Source of the DNA: Gymnogyps californianus | Taxonomy: Eukaryota; Chordata; Aves; Accipitriformes; Cathartidae | Assembly: GCF_018139145.2 (NCBI RefSeq) | Contig: NC_059475.1 | Span: 8,425,937-8,489,936 of the forward strand | Direction: 5' to 3' | DNA: 64,000 bases | Part shown: positions 11,901-23,500 of the stretch, one piece after another | How the letters are laid out: each line of letters opens with the position of its first letter | How positions within the stretch are numbered: position 1 is the first letter of the stretch | Made by a program: the position numbers and the translations under genes | Notes under the pieces: generated by a model | Told to the model about the DNA's origin: nothing | Seen by the model: only the letters and a program-made list of their open reading frames with translations | The model's database searches: none

Positions 11901-14900
11901 AGCTTGGAAGGTTGATTTGTTGTTTTGTTGTGGTTTTTTTTAATCTACAGGTATCTGCTTGTTGTTTGCAACAATAAAGTATCTCATCTGTGTAATTTTA
12001 CAGAAAGCAAATTGTAAACAGAGTTCTGCATTCTCCTATCTATATATATAAGCCATCCTGAGAAGTATATTCATGAATGAAATGGGATTGGAAGCAGGAT
12101 CTGATTTTAGCATTCTCTTAGGCTTCAGAATAAGAATCACGTATGATAGTGCTTCTAAGCACAACAATCCCTAACTTAAAATCTGTAAAATATGCCAACA
12201 CTAACATTGACATAGTCAGTGCAGACTAAGCACAATTCCTACTAACATGACTATAAGGATTCTCCTTTTTAGGGCAACGAGAAGCAGCTGCTTAGAGGTG
12301 GTTTCACTCTCAGCTCTGTTAAGTATGTTGTACTGCCATTGTTCTGACATCTCCAGTAACTGGCGAACTCATAATACCTAACCATTAGTTAGCAAAGAAT
12401 GAAGCAGAGGTTCGAACTACCTCATTTGGTAATATCTCTGGCATCTGATACTTTGTATTTACTGTACTGTAATAAGTTTGCAAACATGACAGTAACTATT
12501 CACTATCACTCCCCAAAACAGGAGACAAGTTACTGAAGGAAAGCTGAGCAGTTCACTGTAATAAAAACAATCAATCCTCCGACCTTACACACTTTGGAGT
12601 CACTGCATTCAAGTATCACTCAGACATTTCTCATTTTAAAAAAAGCAGTCAGTAGCCTAATATAAACAACAAAACTCATGACAATTTCTAGGCTTTGCTC
12701 ACTGAAGGAGTGCCTACGATTGTACCTTTCTCTGGCAGCTAGACACCCCAGGCAACACTTGTGGCCACTTGGGATCCTAGCCAAGGCCTTTCCTCAGTTT
12801 CGACAATCTTTTTTTCAAAAACCCAACTCAGGTTAATTCTTCTCAAGGAAGTATTAACAAAACAAATCGCCAGTTCTCTGTACATCTGCTGCTGCTATTT
12901 GCTTTGAAGAATTTTGTGTTTGAATTAAGAGAAAAAGTGCATAGCACAGTGATTCACTAAAATAAGGAATGTGATTAGACGATTACCTAAACACAGACAC
13001 ATATCACTTCTTCCCTCCCCAACAAGAACAATTTACTTAGTAAATAATCCAGTGTAAGTTATGAGCATAAAGTGCAGATATCTATGTTTAGAATATACTC
13101 TTCTGTAGAGGAAGTGTCTCCTGAACAGATGGAAAGATCTACCTCTTCAACAACCACTAAAGAGAGGAGGAAAACAGATATGCACTAACAAACGATAGCA
13201 TTTCCATGTAGATCATTTCTCCCTCTAGATACAAGTTAAGGTGTAAGAACTAAGAAAGCCTGCATGTCACTTTGCTGTATTTCTACACATGAGCCTTCAT
13301 GAAAAACATACGCAGGAAAACAGGAAATGGACTCTGCATTCCTCATCCTCTCATTCTCCTTACCTTTTGTATTAAAATTGAAGACAAGCAATCTTGCACC
13401 TAAGGCAGAAATTGTTCTCCTGGATAGTCATTTGATTGCCTCAGGGTTTCCAGAAAGGCTGACATCCTGCTAAGTACAAATCTTTCCTGAACTTCCTTTT
13501 AAAGACTAAGACAAGTGAGGAACAAGATGCTCAGAGAAACTCAGTTTGCGTCTTCTGTCAGTGTACGCAGCATTCAGCTTTCCATTTCAGGTTGTTCTGC
13601 TCTGGGAAATTCATATTTCATCTAAATGACTACTCCCACGGGAGCCAGAAAATTTCTTCAACTCGGTAAGAAAGGTGGGTTGGGGTTCTTTGGGTTTTTT
13701 TAGTTTTTTCCTTGGTTAAACGGTAACACAATTTGATTTATGGAAAAACTAAATGCTCTGTCCTCCCCTTCAAAACGTAACGGAGAATGAATTCCTTCTT
13801 TCTGTCCACGAGTGACAGAAGTGTGAACAGAAGCTCCAGTGGTACCGGCACTTGATCAGAAGGGCAGATTAGAGGCAGGTGCCTGAAATGTCTTGCCTCA
13901 ACACTGGAGTGGAAGAAACAACAAATTCAACCCCTCAGAACAGGGTATGAATCGTATCCTTGCTTTCTGGTCCTAGGTCTTAACTAAATCCAGACACCGA
14001 ATCTAGACACAGCGTTGACAAGAATTTTTCCATTGATTTTAGTAAGGACAGACTCCACTTTAGCTGCTCAATACAAATGAAGCAACGGTACCTGGAGGCG
14101 TACTGGTGAAGCTGCTGTCTTTATGGTAGCTAAACACTTAAAGGATTTATCTATCACAGACTGTAGCTGGCTGCAAGGAGCGTTCCATAAAATTCTCCAC
14201 CTTCACAGCACAGGACTGTAGCTATGGGCCAGATGCTAATTCTTCTTATTCTAATTGTGAGGATGAAGTGGATATGCAAAGGCAACAGAATATCTCTTTT
14301 ACGATTCAAAACACCTGTGCAAAATCTGATGTCTCCACAATGTGCTGAACAGAGGTAATGGTCAAACATGCTTTTGGGAAAAAAAAAACCCTACATTTTT
14401 CTGTGATTGTGATTTCTGATGATTTTTCTAATAATAGCTTAAAAAGAAGTTGCTGCAAACATTTTGACACAAATCTTTCTAAACTTCTGTTAAGTCTATC
14501 TGCATAAGGACAAGTGAGCATTAAGAATATTTTTTTCTTCTTATTTCATCTTGTTACCTGACTTTTTGAACAAGTTAGGAAAATTACTACTTTTCCAACC
14601 ATACTCAGAAAAAATATTGTTACATTGAAATACAGATACACACTGAAGTATAATTTTGAAAGCAAAATCATAAAAAGCTATTGCAGAGACAAAATTCTCA
14701 CTTCTTAGTGTTTAAAACACAGAACAATTTTGCCTTAAGACCAAGCCCTTGAGTCCGCCATCTGTACTGCACTTTATGCAGAGAATTTTAGAGTATTCTT
14801 CCAGGGAAGAAGACCTAACCAAAGGGCAGAGCAAAAATATCATCTGCCTACACTTCCTACAGAGACAAAAGACACTGAGAAAGACAGCTTGCCATAAAGA

Positions 14901-15065
14901 GAGTTTACAAATTACGACATTTTACTGTACATATACAAGAAGAAAAAATAATTTATGAACATCATACTTTATGATTTATGATGATACTCAAATATTGCAA
15001 ATCCTTTAGAGACTACCAGGCCTACTTAATCATTAATTTACAAAGCAAGAAACTCTAATACTTAC

Positions 15066-15192
15066 ATAGCTGTGACTCTTAAGGAAATCTGAAGGGTTGC
15101 TTGTGCAGACTTTATCCCCTTCCAAGCCAATTACTCTTTTACAGATATTTGATTTGGGGTCATTTGGGCTTTTCACAATTACAATATCTCCT
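15066..15192 (-). CDS. IMMP1L: IMMP1L coding exon 3 (residues 65-107)
   Basis: On the minus strand this 127-nt exon completes codon 65 (AA from exon 2 plus A here gives Lys) and continues GDIVIVKSPNDPKSNICKRVIGLEGDKV, ending at SHSY before a GTAAG donor. The acceptor is preceded by a pyrimidine tract and CAG at 15195-15193. Lys83, in the motif CKRVIGLEGD, is the predicted general base of the Ser-Lys dyad typical of type I signal peptidases, and GDIV precedes it as in the family. Cys94 is unusual: the human protein, as I recall it, has a threonine-type residue there. IMMP1L acts in the mitochondrial inner membrane facing the intermembrane space. Confidence 0.97.
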
Positions 15193-16116
15193 CTGAGAGG
15201 AAAAAACAGAAACAAACACAAACAGAAGAACTCTAAGTACAAACTATTTGGCTGAATACATGTGCATCAATGTGTATACTCCAAAAATATTCACGTACAT
15301 TAAAGATACTTCCTTCTGCTGAAAATTCTTGTCTACAATTTTGGTTTCTTCAGTTTTACTCAGGGTGTGATTTTACACACAGTTTTTAAAGTACATTTGG
15401 AGAGATTCTTTGTTATTTAGATCATTTCTGAAACGTTTTAAGACTACATTTGAATTGACAATGCTCTGATGAAATGACTGCCATTTAACTTGATCCTGCT
15501 GCTACACAAATATGGAACAGAACAGATTCTGTGTTCCTAAATGTTACTGACCAAATGTTATTCTTCCAATGGAACTTCAGATGTCTGAGTTTGTAAGACC
15601 TTATATGACTTTTGCATCCTGATTATATACATTACATTGTACAGTGAAACAGACCACAACAAAATGGGCAAGGGCCTTGAGCCTACTGTGCTCTACAACA
15701 TAGTAATAAAATGACATTTGATAAATGGTACTTATACCATTTGGTCACTTTCCTAACAACCTATCTGAGCACAGCAATACCTACAGCTTTGTTTTCAAGT
15801 ACGACAAAACTGCTTAGAGAGAAGTTACATTCACACAATAGAACTGTTTTAGGAAAAAAAAAAGGGAATTTTTCCATTTTTTGGACAAAGCTGCAAAAGT
15901 GACATAGACTATATCCTAAATGAATTCTGACAAGTTGTTCGATGGGCTGTATGTGCTGATTACTTTAACTTCCATCAGACACAATGAGAGGAGATTTATG
16001 AAAAATTACAATTCAGAAGCAGAAGAATATATGAAAAATAAAGGATGGATAGAACGTGGTTATTGACAAGCTCTGGCAAACGGAATGTAAAATCTAGTCT
16101 CAACAAAGGAGCATAC
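15193..16116 (-). other. IMMP1L: IMMP1L intron between coding exons 2 and 3 (924 bp)
   Basis: A short intron with donor GTATGC at 16116-16111 and acceptor CTCTCAG ending at 15193. It is a phase 2 intron splitting codon 65. A small plus-strand open frame at 15711-15902 resembles nothing known. I see no repeats beyond simple A/T runs. Confidence 0.9.
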
Positions 16117-16205
16117 TTTCGAATGCAATAAAAGTGGCGGCTAAGGTTCTCCGAACAGACAATATCAGAATTTTGAATGGTTGGTTCCATTGAAGGTCCA
16201 GAACA
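16117..16205 (-). CDS. IMMP1L: IMMP1L coding exon 2 (residues 36-65, catalytic serine)
   Basis: On the minus strand this 89-nt exon reads CSGPSMEPTIQNSDIV, then CSENLSRHFYCIR, and the first two bases of codon 65. The acceptor is TTTGCAG (ending 16206) and the donor GTATGC. The SGPSMEPT box carries the predicted nucleophile Ser40 of the inner-membrane peptidase, which pairs with Lys83 in the next exon. Known substrates of the mammalian IMMP complex are mitochondrial proteins with bipartite presequences. Compared with the human protein as I remember it, Cys52 (in VCSENLS) and Cys62 (in FYCIRK) replace Phe and Gly; the rest is nearly identical. Confidence 0.97.
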
Positions 16206-16998
16206 CTGCAAATTAAAAATAAATGAGAAAAAATTACTATTTCCAATTACTTTTATCTAAAATACATTAATATTCAAATCATTTGCTAATAAACTAGAAA
16301 TGGTGTAAGGTAAAGAACAACTAAAAAAGTGCGATCCTCCAAGGAACATCTGATACCCTTAAAAGGTGAGGACAGCCTCCAGAGCGCCTCTAACTCTGTT
16401 GCAGCTCCGTATTCGCTCAGGATTGGTCCTGAACTGCGCTAGGTGCTACGAGCCCCTATGCATTCATTTCAGCACCTGATCTGCAGGAAATTGTTAGGAG
16501 CAGCACTCAAAGCTCTGCCAGCTTACCCCTTTCTTCAGCCTCTGTAAAAGAGAATCATCACAGAAGCTGCAAGAGCAGCTCACAGCCAAACCCCACTATG
16601 TCCAGCAGCAGTATCTGCTAGGTTTAGAACCTGGGGGGGGGGGGAGCATAAAACATCCAGAAATCTGCCCAGAGCTGGAAACAAGAGCATTTCCTATGGC
16701 ATTATTAGAAACTCCAGTCTTTCTGGAAGAACGTACTCTCTGCAAAATGCTTAATCATAGTTTCCCATTTGCTTCAGTGATGCCTCAAGCAATAACTTAG
16801 CAAAAAATATGAATGCCTAAAGTAGAAATAACTTTCATAAAGGCTGGACCCGCCTCCAAAAAAATAGGCATTTACTAAGCACACTTTGAAAAAGCTTTAA
16901 AGAAAATGAAGAAACCTGAAATACTGGCATTATCACATATAACAATTCCAGTATTACAGTTTTATTTTCTTTTAAGTGTCATGAAAATGAAAAGTTAC
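16206..16998 (-). other. IMMP1L: IMMP1L intron between coding exons 1 and 2 (793 bp)
   Basis: A phase 0 intron with donor GTAAC at 16998-16994 and acceptor TTTGCAG. It contains a run of 12 G on the plus strand (16633-16644), so a C-run in the IMMP1L pre-mRNA. No gene or mobile element is visible. Confidence 0.9.
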
Positions 16999-17136
16999 CA
17001 CAACAACTCCTCCAAGGTACTCAAAGGCACAATGCGCCATGCAGCCATATTGCACAGTATACCCAAGAAATCGAAAGGTTTTTCCTAGGACATTGCGAAG
17101 CATGGCACAGTGTTACGTCGTTCAGCTGGTGCTAGT
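16999..17136 (-). CDS. IMMP1L: IMMP1L first coding exon (residues 1-35) with start codon
   Basis: The start codon is the complement of 17101-17103, with a G at -3. An in-frame TAA 12 nt upstream (17115-17113) fixes the start. The 105-nt coding part (16999-17103) gives MLRNVLGKTFRFLGYTVQYG, then CMAHCAFEYLGGVVV, ending before a GTAAC donor. This N-terminus includes the hydrophobic segment (about residues 12-35) that in the IMP1 family anchors the protein in the mitochondrial inner membrane. A likely acceptor (pyrimidine-rich tract, then CTGTAG ending at 17137) suggests the exon starts at 17136 with 33 nt of 5'UTR. Length and sequence match the vertebrate family (human about 166 residues, 144 of which are encoded in this window). 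Confidence 0.95.
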
Positions 17137-18731
17137 CTACAGTAAAACAGAAGAATATCATTCATTTGATAACAAACAACCTAACATTTACAAAACTATC
17201 TTTTGTATCTAACAACTGCTAGACAATGTTTAAAAAAAAAAAAAGCTGAATAAAAACCAACAAATAATCAGATATATCTGAGGAGATTAATATAGTTTAA
17301 ACTCAAATGCCATCAAGAAGTTTTTAATTTACTACACACACACCCTTCCACATGTGCAAGCAATGGACCCCTCTCACCAGCTTATTAGTGAGATTAACTT
17401 GAGTAGGAGCTGAAACAAAAAAAAACCTTTGCCAAACTAGAGAAATTAACGGGAGAGAATGGTGTCAGTGCTCTCTGCTGACTCAGCTGGGCTTCTTTTA
17501 GTCAAGACTAAATGCAGCTTACCTGCTGCATGTGTAAATATCTGCAATAGTTATGAGAACATCCTCCCCTCCACTGGGTTTGGTTGAATGGCATCTGGAA
17601 AGCTGTAATCATACCTTTAAATGCAGGCTTTCACTTCCTGACTGGACCACGTATTATAACTCAGTTATTTATTAAATAACACTTGATAGAGTTGTTTTAA
17701 TCACGTGAAGACAGTGCAACTTAAATCACTTTTTCTTCAAGCACTAGTATTTAAAACTGAACACTCAACAGCAAAAGAGAGAAGCATCAAACCATGTGAA
17801 GCGATGTGAAGGTATTTCACAACTGAAATTACATTCACAGAAAACTGGAGTAATCAAGTAGTCAACCAAAACTTTAAAAGTGACCTGACAATCAATCAAA
17901 TGAAAAAAGGCTTGAAGAACTAGACAAAATGAAAGATAAGAGAGTCCTGCATGGCTTGCCTAAGTAAGACTATACTAGAAAAAGAATACAGTTGTTAATA
18001 GGAATTCTGGAGGTTTTGCAGAGTTTTCCTTTGACTAGACTTCCATTACCAAAACACTTGCATATAGAAATAAGGCATTAGGTCTTTCTGTTCTCAGCTA
18101 CAGTACAGCGGCATAAGTTCTGCAGCACATAAGACTGTAAATATCTTCTGACCCCCTCCCCCAAACATTTGTCAAACTCAGATGATTAGATGTAATTCCT
18201 GCAATGCTAATCTAACTAAAATGTCTCCTCACCCCAATTTTTAAGATATTTTTATATATATATTTCTTTTAAGGAAGTGGAAAACACATACTGAAGTAAC
18301 TGAAGCAAGTTTTACATTCTGCAAGAAATCTGTCCCCCTTAAACTCAGTATCAGCTTTATCATGAACTAAAACCACAGCAAGATTTCCCTCGTTTACTAA
18401 GATGAGTCAATATAGCTTGCTAAACAAATGCAGTAAGTTAAAAAGGGGAAAAAAAAAAAAGTGCTGTATGTACAATATGTCCTACTTAATAATGAAGTAA
18501 AGACCTCTCCTATATTTCATGACGTTTTGCTATTTCAATGAAGGAATTTAAAAGTGCATAGCTTTACTTGCACAACTCTCTCTAGAATTTAATGGGAATT
18601 TTGCCTGAACACAGTCAAAAGTGGCTTTTGTTCTTTGCATTTAGTATGTATCTATAAAGAAAAAAATGACCATTCTTGGGGGAGAATGTTCTCTACCAAG
18701 TTCATCTCCTTGTTCCAAAAAAGATGTACTA

Positions 18732-18733
<2 letters not shown>

Positions 18734-18768
<35 letters not shown>

Positions 18769-18775
18769 TAAAACA
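18734..18775. repeat. Poly(T) tract, 42 nt
   Basis: An uninterrupted run of 42 T on the plus strand. It could be an expanded mononucleotide tract or the poly(A) tail of a minus-strand retroposed copy. No AATAAA complement (TTTATT) appears immediately to its right and no coding match is evident, so its origin is unresolved. Length in the assembly may not be exact. Confidence 0.95.
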
Positions 18776-20550
18776 TCTCCAGAATAAATCCACTTAAACA
18801 AATCTGCGATTCATCATCCTTAATATTAGCTAATGAGTTTCACAGTCATGATCCAAAATACAACAGAAAACAGAAAAGTCTCGAGTTGTTTCATTAGCAC
18901 ATGCAGTGCCCAGCACACTGCAGGACACCCTGTAGAAACTGGAACAGCTTCACTGTACGTGAAATGCACTTTCAGTAGAATTTATTCTGGAGGGCCAGAA
19001 AAGTGGTTTGCTCTTCTCAACCCAGTACGCTATGAAAAGCATGGATCAACTCCTTGCTCTCAGGGCCAGACTGTGAACCCAGAAATGTGTTACAGGTGAT
19101 AAAAGGAAGACGGAGTGACAGCAGATCAATGAGTTGCACAACTAGTGTGAATTAATGACCACAACTATCTTCTGAGAGAAATCCATCATCAATACTTCTT
19201 AACAGCACCTGCTAGAAAGGCAGCCTCACATTGCTTCTCAGTTGAGGCAGACAGAAAAATACTGCACAACCATCCTGTATTTCAGATCCATGCTATTCAG
19301 AAACCTTATATTAATATACTAAGACAGTATACAGAATTCAGGCACCTGTAGATATTACAGGTAAAAAGGAATTGCATAAACATTGCATTACATTGACCAG
19401 AGTAGGTAGATACTGTTGATTATGCCAAATGGAATGGTAGCAACAGACTCATTAAGAGAAAATGTAAACCTCTCATGCCAACAGCTATCAGGCTATAACT
19501 AAAATATTTTTTTATTATGAAACTACAAACAACTGCTATATGTCTCTGAAAGTAAGTTTCAAACTGATTTCAACTGATTTCCTGTTAGACTTTGGATGAC
19601 ACGTACTTCCCAGTAGTTACACTGAACACATTCGTTTCTCTCTGATGTCTCTGAGTAACTCTGAATTAGGAGGGATAGATTTGTAAATTATTCAGGGAAA
19701 CACAAGGTTCAGAGTGAGCTTTACCTACTGCTAGAGCTGTCACAGTATAAAACTAACCACAAGGACAGAACACAAGTGAAGAGGTCTCCGATTTTGCTCC
19801 TAGTTCTCTTAAAATAAATTCTTAACGCAAGACATGGATTGCACCAGTCCCAGTTTATAAATGTGGCACAACGGATTTTTTTTAAATGCTCAGGCTTATC
19901 AGATGTTCACGATAATTGATGAAAAAATTCCTAGCTCTTATATAAGGCTTTTTATTACTATTCAAGTAAGTTAATTTTGAATTAAGGCATAAATATACAC
20001 ACCTAGATTATACATAGTTTGAACCTAACAAGATAACTTCAGAGGCTTGGGGGGGTTTTAACATTAAGGTCCATCTTTAGACATTTAATGTTCATTCCAC
20101 AGAATAACTACAATCTTGAAAGTTTCCATGTAGTTTTAAGTAACAACTTCTAGTTAATAAGTGAATGGTTGTAGTAAGAGTAAGCCCAGTCAAAAAACCC
20201 AAACAACTCCAGTTTATTAAAAACCCCACAGAATATTTATCTTACAATTGCTCTAGCTTAAGCATCAGTAAAATATAGTTGTTTCCTCAGAAAACTACTT
20301 ATCAGTACATTTTTAAAACAATGCCATATTGTTGATCACAAGGTAAACAGCTGAACGTTTTTCCACATCACACAATTTTAATACAAAGTGCTGCCAGCAG
20401 GCAACTCCACCAGATACAGCATAAGACCAGTAAGCACAATAAAACAAATGATTTAAGTCACGGGCCCCTTGAAAACTTAATGGATCTGTTGTATACACAT
20501 CCTTATCACAGAACTAACAGCGTAAAACCTCTTGTAATTACTTCCAGGTA

Positions 20551-20575
20551 CTACCTACTAGCATACAGTAGGTAG
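20551..20575. repeat. Inverted repeat with 9-bp arms
   Basis: CTACCTACT (20551-20559) and AGTAGGTAG (20567-20575) are perfect reverse complements around a 7-nt spacer. Nothing indicates a function. Confidence 0.5.
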
Positions 20576-23500
20576 CTGAAAATTTTATACTGAAATAGAC
20601 ATTGTTGTTTATACCAAACATAGACATTGATTAAAAAAGGTTACACATCCATATTTATCACATAGAATACAATTTGGTTATTTTACAAGAACTGTATAGT
20701 TTATCCCCTGCAGCAAATAAAATGCAAAATGTAATTACTATTATCTTCTGCTCCTTTTTCCTTACATAGTCTATGGCTTCATAATTTGATTTTTTGTTTG
20801 TTTGTTTATAAAATTAATCACAGCTAGCAGGGTGGAAATCACTCTGAGCCTCATGAATGACATCCAAGAGATGGGAAAGGATTAGTTCTCAGTTGCTGCC
20901 AGTTATAGCGCCAGGTGGCTTTTTCTGCAGTGAAGGTGTTACCGATAATCCCATTACATTGGTACTAAATCTTGCAGACATCAAAATTATCACCAAGGTT
21001 CCTTTTCATCCCATCCTTTCCAAATGACTGGAAGTCGCTTCACCTGAAAGAAGTCAAATCCACATGCAGCTGCTGTTTTAGCAGCCAGCAGACTCCCTGA
21101 GAATGCCAATCGTGATCCAATTTCGCTGTGCTGGTGGCCCCCTATTCCCTGTCCAATAATACATCTGTTAAAAAATCCTACAGCTACAAATCAAGTTTAA
21201 TCCTACCAGGGACCTCATGTTGGTCTTGTCTTCCAAAAAGGCAGCAGGTTTTGCCATCTATCTCTGCTAGTGTCTGGGGAATACTCTTTAAATCCCAGCC
21301 CTACTTAGAAGAATAAGCTAAGGATCACAAAACATGACCTCAAAAACCCTGATATGACTATATTCTGACCCAGAGGCATTCATTCTAGGTGAAGATTAGA
21401 ACTTTGCATAATAAGATTACACAGCAAGTGAATGATATCAAGGGACTATCCATATGCAGCCGCCTGGTTTTCTATAGACAGCCTGTGCTCTGCAATATGC
21501 AGTGCAGACGAAACAGAGCTTGGTCTTTCTAGCTGAAATAAAATAGATTCACATAAATTAGTTGGCCATTTCCAGATTCCTAAATCCCCTATTACATCTT
21601 TTATTGACAGCTCCTGTGAGGATAGCACAAATGGTATTCTCTTTGTATTCTTTGCTTCTGTAACAATCACACTGAGGGAAATGTACATAGGTTGTCTAGA
21701 AATTAACATCTTGTTTGCTGTAATCTTGGATTACAATTAACTGTGTACATAATAAAATTAGGAAATCAATGAGCAGATTTATCATTTCCAGATAACCAAT
21801 AGCATTGTGTAAGACAGTTTAACACATGGTGCCAAAATTTTAAATACAGGAAAATCAAAGTCGCAGCCAATGAAAGTATAGCTAAACAAATTATTGGACT
21901 TGATATTAAATAGATTTTTCACTATAGTAAAAAAACTTTCCAGTCACATTTGCTTTATATAATGCTTCCTAATTCTGAATTTTCACTGAATACTTAGTGA
22001 CAGTTTATCAGTTTTTCCTTAGCTAACAGAAACTCCTCTCCTAACATTCTCCACTTCTAACCAGACACCTTTCTTCACACAAGGTAATCCCATAACTTGC
22101 ACCATCTCTTCCCCAAAGAGTCACTCTGAGATTACTACTTTAAAAAAATCCAAAAACCCAAAACAAAAAAAACTGCACACTGACTAGGCTATTTAAATAT
22201 TTATGTTTGAGTTGTTACTTTTATTAAACTATTATTTTAAAACTTCTGCATGAAATTAATGTTACATGTGCTCAAATAGTGAAGGGTGTATATCATGTTT
22301 ATCGGGAAAGATTCTTCCCATATCAGATACACAACTTAATAAATACAAAATGTTTTAAATATTCTAATCATAATCTGAGGATTCCAAACATCTAAAGCAA
22401 AACAAGGAACAATTTTCAAAAGGTCTTTCCGTGCAGGGGGTCAGGCAGAACTTGATTTGTGTTTCTAGCTGTTGGTTTTCTCTAGAAGCAGCACTGGATT
22501 CAGTCTGGCAAATCTGAAAAACCTTGGTGATATTCTGGAAGAGAAGATTGTTTTTCCACATTATCTCTACTAGGCACTGACAGTTTGTCTCCAACAAGTG
22601 CTCCTACTGATCTCAAGCTGACAAGGAGCTCAATCCTGTAAACATAAATTCACCTAATGCAATCCTCTGGTGTTAAACAACTAGAGACTACCTACATAAG
22701 AATGAACAATTTTTCAAAACAGATTTCAAGTAGTTCTCACTGGTTCTATGTCCCTTTGGGAAGCAACTCCTAATAATCCCACAACCCTGTATAAAACGCT
22801 GTATTAATGGTCAGATGCATTCCAGTGCTTCTATCTTCCTCTGCAGCTCTGTAGATGCATCTTTGCTGAACAGCAAAATCCAAACAGCTAAGCAAAGGCA
22901 TGGTCGTACATGGCAAGTTTGAGCCTCTGAGGGATGCTGAAATATTCACTTAAGTTTCCTGTTACAATGTCAACGTTAGGACAAATGCCAAAGGTCTGAC
23001 AGACAGCACAGTCACTTTCCTGGTGACTGAGAAAAATACACTGTGTCTATGTGACAAGGCTCAAATAACTACATTCTGAGCTATATACGCTTATCTTAAA
23101 TTTTAAAAAATTCACCTTCTCGAGACATAGACATGTAAACATTTAAAATTAATTTTACTTAACTAACATGAAGAGTTACAAGTCCAATTCTCACATAGGC
23201 ACTTAAAATCTATGATCCTACAGAAACTAAAGTTGTCCATGGCTCACATATCCCCTGCACTTCCCAGTGCTGACACACCTTCTAAAAAATATGCAGGTAT
23301 TTTTGGAAATACTACTCAAAGCAGTGAATAGAAGAGGGGTAAATAACTCCCCTATGCACTGACAAGTAAAAAGGCTGTTTACTTAAAATATTTGTCATTA
23401 CAAAGAGGACTGTTTGCTGGTAAAAAACCAAAACCAACAAAAACACCACAAACAAAAAACCAAAAACCCTCCACATCAAACAAAGCAACCTATTTATGTA

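Larger units (their letters stand above)
1644..15065 (-). other. IMMP1L: IMMP1L intron between coding exons 3 and 4 (13.4 kb)
   Basis: This intron lies between the GT donor of exon 3 (GTAAG at 15065-15061) and the AG acceptor of exon 4. It is AT-rich and free of recognisable genes. It holds one clear CR1 LINE (8573-8944), one very old antisense CR1 remnant (about 3320-3530), and a homeodomain-like inverted repeat at 2080-2101. A locally GC-richer patch at about 9570-9830 has short open frames on both strands that match nothing I recognise. The rest appears to be unique intronic sequence, or repeats too old to identify by eye. Confidence 0.85.

Noticed and set aside
18833..19099. 88-codon plus-strand frame next to the poly(T) tract as a retrogene
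   Set aside because: A retrocopy ending in this T run would be on the minus strand, and the frame has no similarity that I recognise.
20908..20935. CTCF-like site around AGCGCCAGGTGGC
   Set aside because: Three bases of the expected core are missing compared with the CTCF consensus; it is no better than an E-box match.
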